Of a stretch of 64,000 nucleotides of DNA, positions 41,731 to 51,288 are shown piece by piece. The position numbers and the translations under genes were made by a program. The stretch covers positions 124,001 through 188,000 of the forward strand of contig DASXPH010000010.1 of NCBI GenBank assembly GCA_036493735.1, in the 5' to 3' direction. How positions within the stretch are numbered: the first letter of the stretch is position 1; each line of letters opens with the position of its first letter. The stretch comes from AG2 sp036493735. Its GTDB lineage: Bacteria; Gemmatimonadota; Gemmatimonadetes; Gemmatimonadales; Gemmatimonadaceae. The notes beneath the pieces were generated by a model. The model worked only from the letters and a program-made list of their open reading frames with translations, was not told the origin of the DNA and did no database searches.

Positions 41731-43044
41731 ATGGGCTATCCCCACAAGCCGCACGCGCGCGAGACGCCAGTTCTCTCGCAGTACTTCGGCGACTCGGACG
41801 CGCGGACTCTCGATGGCTGGCGCACGCGCGGCGGCTACGCTGCGTTCGAGCGGTCGTTAGGCATGGCGCCCGCCGACATCGTCAGCGTCGTCAAGGATTC
41901 CGGCCTCCGCGGACGTGGTGGTGCCGGCTTTCCGACCGGCGTGAAATGGTCCTTCATGAAGCCAGGCGACGGCAAGCCCCACTACCTGTGCTGCAACGCC
42001 GATGAGTCGGAGCCGGGGACGTTCAAGGATCGCGAGATCATGCGCTGGACACCGCACGCCCTCGTCGAAGGCTGCGCCATCGGCGCGCACGCGATTGGCG
42101 CCGAGACCGCGTACATCTACATCCGCGGCGAGTTCACCGAGCCCATCGCGCGGATGGAGGCTGCGATCAAGGAGGCGTACGCGGCCGGCATCCTCGGCAA
42201 GAACGCGATGGGCAGCGGGAAGACCGTCAATGTGTGGGTGCATCGCGGCGCGGGCGCCTACATCTGCGGTGAAGAGACGGCGCTCATGAACTCGCTCGAG
42301 GGCCGTCGTGGAAATCCGCGCATCAAGCCGCCATTCCCCGCGGTTGCGGGCGTATTCGGACAGCCGACGACGATCAACAACGTCGAGACGCTGGTCGCCG
42401 TTCCGCCGATTCTGAACAATGGCGCCGACTGGTACAAGAAGTTCTCACGCTCGGACAACCCGAAGAGCACGGGCACGAAGCTGTATTCGGTCTGTGGCAA
42501 CATCGCGCGCCCCGGAAACTACGAGGTGCCAATGGGATTTCCGTTCAAGGACTTCCTATATGATCTGTGCGGCGGCCCGCTCCCGGGTCGGAAGTTCCGC
42601 GCGATCATTCCGGGCGGGATCTCGGTTCCCATACAGACAGTGAGCGAGGCGGAAGCATCGCTCATGGATTACGAGGGCTTCGTCGCCCAGGGCACGATGC
42701 TCGGCTCGGGCGGCGTGATTGTCGTCGACGACGCGCAGAATCTGGTCAAGTTCATCGCCCGGGCGGCGCGCTTCTTCGCCCACGAGAGTTGCGCGCAGTG
42801 CACGCAGTGCCGCGAAGGGACGGCCTGGACGACGAAGATTCTCGAGCGCATCGCCGCCGGCGAGGGAACGACGGAAGACCTCGACACGCTGCTCGAGATC
42901 GCCGACAACATGACGGGAAAGACGATCTGTGTGCTGAGCGACTCGTGCGCGACCCCGGTCGTTTCCGGCCTGAAGAAGTTCCGCAGCGACTTCGAATCCT
43001 TGATCAAGAAGAAAACGCATCACCTCGTGCCGGCCGTCGCATGA
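41731..43044 (+). CDS. nuoF: NADH-quinone oxidoreductase subunit F
   Basis: A 437-residue NADH-binding subunit with FMN and cluster N3. SGLRGRGGAGFPTGVKWSFM and ADESEPGTFKDREIM bind NADH and FMN; GAGAYICGEETALMNSLEG is characteristic. The cluster ligands are in ESCAQCTQCREGT plus a later Cys. ATG 41731 (MGYPHKPH) is chosen because the upstream frame lies inside nuoE. Its stop overlaps the 17-codon reading frame at 43041. Confidence 0.97.
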   Translation: MGYPHKPHARETPVLSQYFGDSDARTLDGWRTRGGYAAFERSLGMAPADIVSVVKDSGLRGRGGAGFPTGVKWSFMKPGDGKPHYLCCNADESEPGTFKDREIMRWTPHALVEGCAIGAHAIGAETAYIYIRGEFTEPIARMEAAIKEAYAAGILGKNAMGSGKTVNVWVHRGAGAYICGEETALMNSLEGRRGNPRIKPPFPAVAGVFGQPTTINNVETLVAVPPILNNGADWYKKFSRSDNPKSTGTKLYSVCGNIARPGNYEVPMGFPFKDFLYDLCGGPLPGRKFRAIIPGGISVPIQTVSEAEASLMDYEGFVAQGTMLGSGGVIVVDDAQNLVKFIARAARFFAHESCAQCTQCREGTAWTTKILERIAAGEGTTEDLDTLLEIADNMTGKTICVLSDSCATPVVSGLKKFRSDFESLIKKKTHHLVPAVA

Positions 43045-43094
43045 CGACCGCTGCGCCCGCGACGATTCTAGCGAAGACGCACAACGATCGATGA
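43041..43094 (+). CDS. 17-codon coupled mini-ORF between nuoF and nuoG
   Basis: ATG 43041 overlaps the nuoF stop (ATGA) and the frame closes with a TGA that overlaps the nuoG ATG (43091, again ATGA). The product would be MTTAAPATILAKTHNDR. A ribosome could pass from nuoF to nuoG through this frame by two successive termination-reinitiation steps. No function is known. It may be only the spacer, but the double ATGA fit is notable. Confidence 0.35.
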   Translation: MTTAAPATILAKTHNDR

Positions 43095-44668
43095 CCTCGC
43101 CATCAGCTCAGACCGTCAACCTAACGATTGAAGGACGCCCGGTTTCGGTGCCGGCGGGGACGTCGATCCTCGAGGCGGCGAAGGCAGCGGGCGTGCTCAT
43201 TCCGCATTACTGCTACCATCCGGGACTTCCCGTCGCCGGCGTGTGCCGGATGTGCCTCGTCGACGTGGAGAAGGCGCCAAAGCTCGCGCCGGCCTGCGCG
43301 ACGTCAGTGGCGGAAGGGCAGGTCGTGCGCGTTCATACGGAAAAGGCACTCGTGGCGCGTCAGGGCGTGCTCGAGATGCTGCTCATCAATCATCCCCTCG
43401 ACTGTCCGATCTGCGATCAAGCAGGCGAGTGCGAGTTGCAGGATTACACGTATCAGGAAGGCCGCGCCGAGGGTCGTTACCGCGAGCCGAAGCGGTTCAA
43501 TCCAGTAGAGGACTTCGGTGGCGACGTCATCTACGTGGCAAATCGCTGCATTCTCTGCACGCGCTGCGTGCGGTTCATGGATGATGTCGTGCACCATCCG
43601 ATACTGAACGTCTCCGAGCGGGGCGACCGAGCCGTGATTGGCAAGTTCGAGGGTGAGGACATGACGCATCCCTGGGCGGGGAACGTCATCGAGCTCTGTC
43701 CTGTCGGCGCGCTGCTGTCGAAGGACGCATTGAACAAGGCCCGCGCATGGGAGCTGGATCGTGCGGCGTCGGTTTGCCCCAACTGCTCTCAGGGCTGCAA
43801 CGTGATGATGGAGGCGCGCGACAACACCATCGTGCGCATGCGGCCGCGGCCTAACGAGGAAGTCAACAAGTATTTCATGTGCGACCACGGCCGCCTGAAC
43901 TATCGATGGCTGAATCGTCGCGATCGGGTGGACGTGCCGATGGTACGCCAGGGCGCGACGCTCGCTGGCTGTGACTGGGATCGAGCATTGGCCGAGGCGG
44001 CCCGCATTGCGGCCGGCAAGCGCGTGTTCGTCCTCGCGTCGCCCATGCTCTCGAATGAAGCACTGTTCCTTCTCTCGGAGATCGTGCGACGCTCTGGCGG
44101 TGCCGGCGCATTCCGCGTGGCCACCGGTCCCGAGTCGCCGCTGGCAGGTGTCGAGGATCTGGCGCTCCGCGCCGATCGAGCCGCCAACGTGAAGGGCGCG
44201 GAACTGCTCGGCTTTGTGCGTCGTGAACGTCCACTCGAAGGGCTCGGCGCAGGTGACGTGCTGCTCGTCGCGGACGAGGAGCTCGTGGGCGAAGACGCGT
44301 CGGGCGCCGCGAAGGCGGGCGCGACGATCGTCGTTGGGACGACTCTGCCGTTCTGGGCGCGACACACCGCGGCGGTCGTGCTGCCGATCGCGAACATGAG
44401 CGAGGAAGAGGGCACGTTTACTAACATCCGTGGTCGAGTCCAGCGGTACACGCAAGTGAAGGCGGCGCCGGGCTTCGCGCGGCCCAGCTGGTTCGTCGTT
44501 GCTGATCTGATGACTGCGTTAGGCGGAACGCCGATCACGGGCGGCCTGCCAAGCGATGTTTTCGCGGCACTGTCGGCGGCGCGGCCGGAGTTTGCGGGAA
44601 TGTCGTACGACGGATTGGGCATGCGCGGCGCGATGATCGCCGGCGCGATGGCGGAGGCGTCCGCATGA
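43091..44668 (+). CDS. nuoG: NADH-quinone oxidoreductase subunit G (short form)
   Basis: A 525-residue iron-sulfur subunit. N-terminal 2Fe-2S: PHYCYHPGLPVAGVCRMCLV with Cys in PACATSV. His/Cys 4Fe-4S: HPLDCPICDQAGECELQ. Another 4Fe-4S: CILCTRCVRF plus ELCPVGALL. An N7-like set follows: VCPNCSQGCNV with YFMCDHG. The molybdopterin-oxidoreductase-like domain is only about 270 residues, much shorter than in Thermus (783 total) or E. coli (about 900). It still ends with a recognisable NMSEEEGTFTNIRGRVQRY motif. It is coupled to nuoH by ATGA. Confidence 0.95.
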   Translation: MTSPSAQTVNLTIEGRPVSVPAGTSILEAAKAAGVLIPHYCYHPGLPVAGVCRMCLVDVEKAPKLAPACATSVAEGQVVRVHTEKALVARQGVLEMLLINHPLDCPICDQAGECELQDYTYQEGRAEGRYREPKRFNPVEDFGGDVIYVANRCILCTRCVRFMDDVVHHPILNVSERGDRAVIGKFEGEDMTHPWAGNVIELCPVGALLSKDALNKARAWELDRAASVCPNCSQGCNVMMEARDNTIVRMRPRPNEEVNKYFMCDHGRLNYRWLNRRDRVDVPMVRQGATLAGCDWDRALAEAARIAAGKRVFVLASPMLSNEALFLLSEIVRRSGGAGAFRVATGPESPLAGVEDLALRADRAANVKGAELLGFVRRERPLEGLGAGDVLLVADEELVGEDASGAAKAGATIVVGTTLPFWARHTAAVVLPIANMSEEEGTFTNIRGRVQRYTQVKAAPGFARPSWFVVADLMTALGGTPITGGLPSDVFAALSAARPEFAGMSYDGLGMRGAMIAGAMAEASA

Positions 44669-45993
44669 TTCACCTGCCGTTGTGGCTTCAGGCTGCCGCG
44701 CCGACTCAACCACTGCCTCCGCTGACGATCACAAGCTCAGGACCAGAGCAATTCGGCTGGTGGCTGCTATTTACGATCATCAAGATCCTCGTGCTCTTCA
44801 CCATCTATCTGGTGGGCGTGGCCTTTCTCACGCTGCTGGAGCGGAAGGTAGCGGCGTGGATTCAGGACCGGCTCGGCCCGAACCGCGTCGGGCCAAGCGG
44901 TTTGCTGCAGCCGGCCGCTGACGGGCTGAAGAACATCATGAAGGAGGAGACGTATCCAGGCGCAGCGTACAAGCCGCTTTTTATCCTGGCTCCGGCGCTC
45001 TCCTTCATCCCCGCGTTGATGACGATGGCGGTGATTCCGTTCGGCGCGCCGTGGTACTCGCGCTATGGCGTCATCGACATGGCCATCGCGCCGATGCCGA
45101 TCGGCTTTCTCTACATTCTGTCGATCTCGTCGTTGGGCGTGTACGGTATCGTGCTCGCCGGTTGGTCGTCGAACAACAAGTATTCGCTGCTCGGCGGATT
45201 GCGCTCGAGTGCGCAGATGGTCTCGTATGAGATCGCCATGGGCATGTCGACCATCCCAGTGCTCCTTCTCTCTGGTAACGTCTCGCTCAGCGCGATTGTC
45301 GAGCAGCAAACAACCGGGCAATGGCGGCTCGCGTGGAACGTGTTCGGCTGCACCGTCGCCTTCTTCATCTTCATGGTTTCGGCGTTCGCCGAGACGAATC
45401 GCTTGCCGTTCGACTTGCCGGAAGCGGAGTCGGAGCTCATCGCGGGATATCACTCCGAGTACAGTGCGATGAAGTTCTCGATGTTCTTCATCGCCGAGTA
45501 CGCGAACATGGTGACGGCGAGCGCGCTGATGGTGACGCTGTTCTTCGGCGGGTGGGACATTCCGTTCACTCTCTGGGACAACTACGCGCACAGCCTGGCG
45601 GCGACGTTGGCGACGTTCGTGTTCTTCCTCGTGAAGATCATGTTCTTCGTCTTCCTCTACATGTGGATTCGCTGGACGCTGCCGCGATTCCGGTACGACC
45701 AGCTGATGTCGCTGGGTTGGAAAATCTTACTGCCGCTCGCGCTATCGTACATCGTGGTGTTGGCGACGGCGATCCTCGGGCTGAGCTACGCCGGCTATGT
45801 GCGCGGCTCGTGGCAATTCGGCGCGACGCTGCTCGTGCTCAACATCGTGTGTCTGGCCATCGTGTTCCTGATTATCGACCGCGGACGCATCGTGAGCCCG
45901 GCGTACTCGCGACTGGACCGACGCAATCTCGACAAGCTGCGTCGGGCGACACTCGACCGCGCACGCTTCACTCCCGCGGAGGCGGGCGACTGA
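44665..45993 (+). CDS. nuoH: NADH-quinone oxidoreductase subunit H
   Basis: A 442-residue membrane subunit with about eight to nine helices, forming the quinone channel entrance. FLTLLERKVAAWIQDRLGPN-RVGPSGLLQP, the acidic loop FAETNRLPFDLPEAESELIA-GYHSEYSAMKF and the late RWTLPRFRYDQLMSLGWK are all intact. A 70-residue C-terminal extension follows the last conserved helix. The stop overlaps nuoI (TGATG). Confidence 0.97.
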   Translation: MIHLPLWLQAAAPTQPLPPLTITSSGPEQFGWWLLFTIIKILVLFTIYLVGVAFLTLLERKVAAWIQDRLGPNRVGPSGLLQPAADGLKNIMKEETYPGAAYKPLFILAPALSFIPALMTMAVIPFGAPWYSRYGVIDMAIAPMPIGFLYILSISSLGVYGIVLAGWSSNNKYSLLGGLRSSAQMVSYEIAMGMSTIPVLLLSGNVSLSAIVEQQTTGQWRLAWNVFGCTVAFFIFMVSAFAETNRLPFDLPEAESELIAGYHSEYSAMKFSMFFIAEYANMVTASALMVTLFFGGWDIPFTLWDNYAHSLAATLATFVFFLVKIMFFVFLYMWIRWTLPRFRYDQLMSLGWKILLPLALSYIVVLATAILGLSYAGYVRGSWQFGATLLVLNIVCLAIVFLIIDRGRIVSPAYSRLDRRNLDKLRRATLDRARFTPAEAGD

Positions 45994-46487
45994 TGGCTAT
46001 TGGTGTGAAGGTTCTGGAGCGTCCGATCGCGCAGACGAGTTACGTGCGCGCGACGCTGAGCGGCATGGCGGTCACGTTGAAGCATCTCTTCTCCGACAAG
46101 GTGACGATTCAGTACCCGGAGCAGAAATGGGCGCTCTCGCCGCGCTGGCGCGGAACACATCGGATGCTGACCACCGAAGATGGCAAGGCGAAGTGCGTCG
46201 CGTGCGGTTTGTGCCCGACGGTGTGCCCTGCGAACTGCATCAAGCTCGTGCCTGGCGAGGACGAGAAGGGCAATCGCTATCCGCTGCTGTTCGAGATCGA
46301 CGAATTTCGGTGCATCTTCTGCGGCTACTGTCAGGAGGTTTGCCCCGAGGAAGCGATCCATGTCGGCCGCCATTTCGAGAATTCTGAATACAGCCGCGAA
46401 GGTTTCGTATACGATCTCGAGCGGCTGATGGCGCAAACGCACCCGGTCTGTGAGATGTGGGATCCCGCCGATCCGAAGGGGGAATAG
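45993..46487 (+). CDS. nuoI: NADH-quinone oxidoreductase subunit I
   Basis: A 164-residue ferredoxin-like subunit with two 4Fe-4S clusters (N6a, N6b): KCVACGLCPTVCPANCI and RCIFCGYCQEVCPEEAI. It links NuoG to NuoB. ATG 45993 is the first start at the homologous N-terminus. A 65-bp gap follows, containing one CGTTAGG word, before nuoJ. Confidence 0.97.
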   Translation: MAIGVKVLERPIAQTSYVRATLSGMAVTLKHLFSDKVTIQYPEQKWALSPRWRGTHRMLTTEDGKAKCVACGLCPTVCPANCIKLVPGEDEKGNRYPLLFEIDEFRCIFCGYCQEVCPEEAIHVGRHFENSEYSREGFVYDLERLMAQTHPVCEMWDPADPKGE

Positions 46488-46552
46488 GGCTGTGCGTTTC
46501 TTGTGCGTGGTTCGTTCCGAGTAGTCCGTTAGGCATCCACTGATAGCTTGCG

Positions 46553-47119
46553 ATGGAACCCAACCTCCCGCTCTTCTACACGTTCAACTTCTACGTCTTC
46601 GGCATCCTTGCCGTCGTGGCGGCGATATTGTTCGTGACCCGCAAGAGCCCCGTGGCCGCCGCGATGTGGCTGGTGACGACGATGTTCTGCCTCGCGGCAC
46701 TGTACGTCATGATGGATGCCCAGTTCATCGGCGCGATTCAGGTGCTGGTGTACGCCGGCGCCATCATGGTGGTGTTCCTGTTCGTCATCATGCTTCTGAA
46801 CCTGGGCCATCCGAGTGAGATCGCCGACGCACGCGGGCGAGGATGGAAGCTCCTCGGCGCCGCGGTCGGCGTGGCGCTGCTGGCTCAGATCTTTGCGCTC
46901 ACGCGCGTACACGTTCAACCGCACATCCCGCCTGGATATCTCGGCCGGCAGATCGAGTACACCGGCGCTCTCGCACCAGTCGCCGGGCCGTTGTTCAACG
47001 AGTACTTACTCGCGTTCGAGGTCACGAGCGTGCTGTTGCTCGCGGCGGTCGTGGGCGCGGTCGTGCTTGGCAGACGACGAACGCAGGCGGAAGAGGAGGC
47101 GGCGCTCAATGCTCGCTGA
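46553..47119 (+). CDS. nuoJ: NADH-quinone oxidoreductase subunit J
   Basis: A 188-residue membrane subunit with five helices. FYTFNFYVFGILAVVAAILF starts the first, and QFIGAIQVLVYAGAIMVVFL, with the conserved V-Y-x-G-A-I-x-V pi-bulge helix, is the family signature. It overlaps nuoK by 11 bp. Confidence 0.95.
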   Translation: MEPNLPLFYTFNFYVFGILAVVAAILFVTRKSPVAAAMWLVTTMFCLAALYVMMDAQFIGAIQVLVYAGAIMVVFLFVIMLLNLGHPSEIADARGRGWKLLGAAVGVALLAQIFALTRVHVQPHIPPGYLGRQIEYTGALAPVAGPLFNEYLLAFEVTSVLLLAAVVGAVVLGRRRTQAEEEAALNAR

Positions 47120-47402
47120 GGCACTCTTCTTCTCCGCTGTGTTATTCACCATCGGCGTTGTCGGTGTGCTCACGCGACGCAACGCGATCATTGTGTTCAT
47201 GTGTGTCGAGCTAATGCTCAACGCGGTGAATCTGACGTTCGTGGCCTTCTCGCAGATCTACGGCGTCGCGGGCCAGGTGTTCGTGTTCTTCGTCATGACG
47301 GTCGCGGCCGCGGAAGCGGCGGTCGGTCTGGCAATCATCATCGCGCTGTTCCGTCATCGACAGACGGTCAATCTCCAGAACGTCAATCTCCTGAAAGGCT
47401 GA
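47109..47402 (+). CDS. nuoK: NADH-quinone oxidoreductase subunit K
   Basis: A 97-residue subunit with three helices. It contains the buried Glu residues of the proton path (FMCVELMLNAVNLTF and VAAAEAAVGLAIIIALFRHR). The length and end (NLLKG) fit the family. It overlaps nuoJ upstream and nuoL downstream (TGATG). Confidence 0.96.
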   Translation: MLAEALFFSAVLFTIGVVGVLTRRNAIIVFMCVELMLNAVNLTFVAFSQIYGVAGQVFVFFVMTVAAAEAAVGLAIIIALFRHRQTVNLQNVNLLKG

Positions 47403-49618
47403 TGCTTCTCCAGGAAGCCGCGGGCGCCGTGCACCCGCTCTCCGGCACGATCGCGCGGTGGATGTGGCTGCTGCCCCTGCTGCCGCTACTCGGGTTCGTG
47501 CTCAACGGCCTGCTGTCGATCCTGAGCGCGTACCATCCCGGAACATCCGACCCCGGGGCGCAACCGCACGACATGCATGCCGCCCCCGAAGAACGCCACG
47601 AGACGGACTCCGGACACGATGTCACAGGGGGCGGCGCGCACGGCGACGATCATCACGTCGTTGTACGGCATCGCTTCGCGGCACTGACGACGATCATCGG
47701 ACCGGGCGTTATGGTCCTCGCCTTTGTGCTCGCCGGGGCGATCTTCTTCGCGATGCGCAACGCTGGTGAGGCGGCGTTGCACGCGCCCTTCATTCAGCGC
47801 TACTACGAGTGGATGCCGGTCGGCGACCTGCACGTCGACGCGGCCTTCCAGCTCGACCAGCTCTCGATGGTGATGATCCTCGTGATCACCGGCGTCGGGA
47901 TGCTCATTCATTTCTTCAGCGTCGGGTACATGCAGGAGGATCCGAGCTACCCACGCTATTTCGCCTATCTGAATCTGTTCGTTGCGTTCATGCTCGTGCT
48001 GGTGATGGGCGCGAGCTATCCGGTGATGTTCGTTGGCTGGGAAGGCGTAGGCCTGTGTTCATATCTGCTCATCGGCTTCTGGTACCTCGACAAGGCCAAC
48101 GCCGACGCGGGAAAGAAGGCGTTCATCATGAACCGCATCGGCGACTGCGGGTTCCTGATTGCGATGTTCATGTTGTTCGCCAACCTCGGGACATTGGAAT
48201 TCGAGGGTGTACGCACGCAGGCGACGGCGCTCGCTCCCAATGTCGTCACCTGGATCTGTCTCTTCTTTTTCCTCGGTTGCACCGGCAAGAGCGCGCAGAT
48301 TCCCCTCTACACGTGGTTGCCTGACGCGATGGCGGGACCGACACCAGTGTCGGCGCTCATTCACGCGGCGACGATGGTCACAGCGGGTGTGTACCTGATC
48401 GCGCGCAGCAGTTTCCTGTTCTCGCTATCGCCTGTCGCAAGTCTCACGGTCGTGGTCATCGGCGCGCTGACGGCGATCTTCGCGGCGTCGATCGGTCTGA
48501 AGCAGTGGGACATCAAGAAGATGTTGGCCTATTCGACCGTGTCGCAGCTCGGTTACATGTTCATCGGTGTGGGCGCGGGGGCGTACGTCTCCGGTGTGTT
48601 CCATCTCGTGACACACGCGTTCTTCAAGGCGCTGCTGTTCCTCGGATCCGGGTCGGTGATCTTCGCCATGCATCGCGCCTACCACGCAACGCATAACGAG
48701 GCCGACGCTCAGGACATGCGGAACATGGGCGGCCTGAGTCGGTACATGCCGTGGACGTTCTGGCTCATGGTGATCGCGACGCTTGCTATCGCCGGCATCT
48801 TCCCGTTCGCCGGTTTCTTCTCCAAAGATGCCATCCTCGGGACGGTGTTCCTGCGCGCGCGTGAGTCGACGCTCGCCGAGACGCACTGGTTAGGCATACC
48901 AGGGAGCATCGTTCTGTACGCGTGCTACGCGCTCGGTCTCGCGGCCGCATTGATGACGGCGGCGTACATGACCCGCATGCTCATCTACACCTTCCTCGGA
49001 CCGAATCGGACCGGCGAGAGGGAGCGCGATAGTCTCGCCGAAGCTCCGTGGATCATGACCGGACCGCTGGTCGTCCTCGGCGTGTTGAGTGCGATCGGCG
49101 GCTGGCTGAATCTTCCGGAGTCGGTCCCGCTGGGACGTGTGGGTCTGCTCGATCGGTGGCTCGAGCCGGTCGTTGGGCAAGCGACACTCCGCATCACGCA
49201 TGGTGTCGCGGCCGAGGCATCGAGCACGATTGAGTACTCGCTCATTAGTGCGGCCGTTCTCATTGCCGTCGCCGGCATCGTGGTCGCCTGGCTCGTGCTC
49301 AAGCCCGAGCAGCTCGTACCGAAGCGCCAGGCCAAGCCGGAAGAAGGGTTCGAGCGCGTGCTCGCACACAAGTATTATGTGGACGAGATTTACGATGCTG
49401 GCATCGTGCAGCCCACCGTGAAAGTGTCGCGTGGGCTACTCTGGCAGGGTATCGATGTCGGCCTCATCGACGACGTGATGGTCAAGTTCTTCGGTACCTG
49501 GATACCGCGCCGCGTCGGCTGGCTCGGCTCTCAATTGCAGTCTGGTCAGGTCGGCACGTACGCCTGGGTGCTCGTCGTTGGCGTGCTGCTGGTCCTTGGC
49601 GCTTTCACGATCCGCTGA
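47402..49618 (+). CDS. nuoL: NADH-quinone oxidoreductase subunit L
   Basis: A 738-residue antiporter-like subunit with the long lateral helix. Conserved parts include MFVGWEGVGLCSYLLIGFWY, IPLYTWLPDAMAGPTPVSAL-IHAATMVTAGVYL and the Lys/His helices (LKQWDIKKMLAYSTVSQLG). Between the first and second helices (residues 45-91) there is a hydrophilic loop with nine His, of the pattern HDMH...HET...GHD...AHGDDHH, which is unusual for NuoL. nuoM starts 2 bp later. Confidence 0.97.
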   Translation: MLLQEAAGAVHPLSGTIARWMWLLPLLPLLGFVLNGLLSILSAYHPGTSDPGAQPHDMHAAPEERHETDSGHDVTGGGAHGDDHHVVVRHRFAALTTIIGPGVMVLAFVLAGAIFFAMRNAGEAALHAPFIQRYYEWMPVGDLHVDAAFQLDQLSMVMILVITGVGMLIHFFSVGYMQEDPSYPRYFAYLNLFVAFMLVLVMGASYPVMFVGWEGVGLCSYLLIGFWYLDKANADAGKKAFIMNRIGDCGFLIAMFMLFANLGTLEFEGVRTQATALAPNVVTWICLFFFLGCTGKSAQIPLYTWLPDAMAGPTPVSALIHAATMVTAGVYLIARSSFLFSLSPVASLTVVVIGALTAIFAASIGLKQWDIKKMLAYSTVSQLGYMFIGVGAGAYVSGVFHLVTHAFFKALLFLGSGSVIFAMHRAYHATHNEADAQDMRNMGGLSRYMPWTFWLMVIATLAIAGIFPFAGFFSKDAILGTVFLRARESTLAETHWLGIPGSIVLYACYALGLAAALMTAAYMTRMLIYTFLGPNRTGERERDSLAEAPWIMTGPLVVLGVLSAIGGWLNLPESVPLGRVGLLDRWLEPVVGQATLRITHGVAAEASSTIEYSLISAAVLIAVAGIVVAWLVLKPEQLVPKRQAKPEEGFERVLAHKYYVDEIYDAGIVQPTVKVSRGLLWQGIDVGLIDDVMVKFFGTWIPRRVGWLGSQLQSGQVGTYAWVLVVGVLLVLGAFTIR

Positions 49619-49620
49619 TC

Positions 49621-51288
49621 ATGAACGGTTTCTTGATGTCGATCGCATATGACCGCTGGATCCTGCCGGCGCTACTGGGGATCCCGCTGGCTGGCACGGT
49701 CGTAATCTGGTTACATGCCGCGTTAGGCGGACGAACGGCCGGCGCCGCCGTGGCAACGCCGCAGGAGTCGGCCGTCCCGGCCGCCGGCGCAGAACTGAGT
49801 ACGGCGGTGGACGAGATTGCCACGGGGGTGGCCGGGCCGGCACGCGTGATCGCGCTCATGACATTCCTCGTCGAGTTCGTCGTATCGTTAGGTCTATGGC
49901 CGATGTTCGACGCGGGCCAACCCGGTTGGCAATTCGCGGTCGATGCGGCGTGGATTCCGTCGTGGGGAGTGCGTTTCACGATTGGCATCGACGGCATGGC
50001 GCTCATGATGATCTTGTTGACGACGTTCATCATGGTGCTGGCGACGCTCGGAAGCTGGACGTACATCAGAACCCGCACTCACAGCTTCTACGCCCTCATG
50101 CTCGTGCTCACGACGGGCATGCTGGGCGTGTTCATGAGCCTCGACCTCTTCCTGTTCTACGTCATGTGGGAGGTCATGCTCGTACCGATGTACTTCATCA
50201 TTGGCATTTGGGGTGGCGACCGGCGTCTGTATGCGAGTTTGAAGTTCTTCATTTATACGATGGTCGGTTCATTGCTGATGCTCGCCGCCATCGTGTATCT
50301 GGGACTCGCGGCGCGTAGCCCGGCGACGGGCATACCGTCGTTCAACTACGATTACATCCTGCAGAACGTCGTCGTGTCGCCGACGGCGGCGCTATGGCTC
50401 TTCGGTGCCTTTTTCATGGCGTTCGCCGTGAAGGTGCCGATGTTTCCATTTCACACCTGGTTGCCCGATGCGCACGTGGAAGCGCCAACCGCCGGTTCGG
50501 TCGTCCTGGCGAGTATCATGCTGAAGCTGGGCACGTTCGGCTTCCTGCGCCTGGCGGTGCCGCTTTTTCCGTCGGCGGCGCTCAATGAAACGGTGCGTTC
50601 CATCATCCTCGGGCTCGCCGTCATCGGTATCGTCTACGGCGCGCTGGTGTCGATGGTGCAGACCGACTTCAAGAAGCTCGTTGCGTACTCCTCGGTGAGC
50701 CACCTTGGCTTCGTGATGCTCGGTATCTTCGCGCTGACCGTACAAAGTGTACAAGGCGCGCTGATGGTGATGATCAACCACGGAATCTCGACCGGAGCTC
50801 TCTTCCTTCTCATCGGCATGATCTACGAGCGTCGTCACTCGCGCCTCATAGAATCGTATGGCGGCATCGCGCGAGTCGTACCGATGTTTGCGGCGCTTCT
50901 GACGCTGGTCTCCTTGAGCAGCATCGGCCTGCCCGGCACCAATGGCTTCGTCGGGGAATTCCTCGTTCTCATTGGTGCGTTCAGGACCGTGCCGATTTTC
51001 ACCGTGATCGCGACGACGGCCGTCATCTTCGCCGCCGCCTATCTGCTGTGGGCAATCCAACGCATCCTGTTCAACGCCTTCAACAATCCGGAGAACGAGC
51101 ATCTCTCCGATCTCAATCCACGCGAGCTGTTGATCATGGCACCGCTCGTCGCCGTCATCATCTGGTTAGGCGTTTATCCGGCGCCGGTGCTGCGCCGCAT
51201 GGAAGGTTCCGCTGAGCGATTTGTCAACGTCGTGCAGGCGAGAGCTTCGTCACGCTCACGGGTCGTCAGCGCGGGAGACATCCGATGA
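49621..51288 (+). CDS. nuoM: NADH-quinone oxidoreductase subunit M
   Basis: A 555-residue antiporter-like proton-pumping subunit. MSLDLFLFYVMWEVMLVPMY carries the conserved Glu, and VKVPMFPFHTWLPDAHVEAP-TAGSVVLAS and VQTDFKKLVAYSSVSHLGFV the Lys residues. After the first helix there is a 60-residue Ala/Gly/Thr-rich insert. The stop overlaps nuoN (ATGA). Confidence 0.97.
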   Translation: MNGFLMSIAYDRWILPALLGIPLAGTVVIWLHAALGGRTAGAAVATPQESAVPAAGAELSTAVDEIATGVAGPARVIALMTFLVEFVVSLGLWPMFDAGQPGWQFAVDAAWIPSWGVRFTIGIDGMALMMILLTTFIMVLATLGSWTYIRTRTHSFYALMLVLTTGMLGVFMSLDLFLFYVMWEVMLVPMYFIIGIWGGDRRLYASLKFFIYTMVGSLLMLAAIVYLGLAARSPATGIPSFNYDYILQNVVVSPTAALWLFGAFFMAFAVKVPMFPFHTWLPDAHVEAPTAGSVVLASIMLKLGTFGFLRLAVPLFPSAALNETVRSIILGLAVIGIVYGALVSMVQTDFKKLVAYSSVSHLGFVMLGIFALTVQSVQGALMVMINHGISTGALFLLIGMIYERRHSRLIESYGGIARVVPMFAALLTLVSLSSIGLPGTNGFVGEFLVLIGAFRTVPIFTVIATTAVIFAAAYLLWAIQRILFNAFNNPENEHLSDLNPRELLIMAPLVAVIIWLGVYPAPVLRRMEGSAERFVNVVQARASSRSRVVSAGDIR

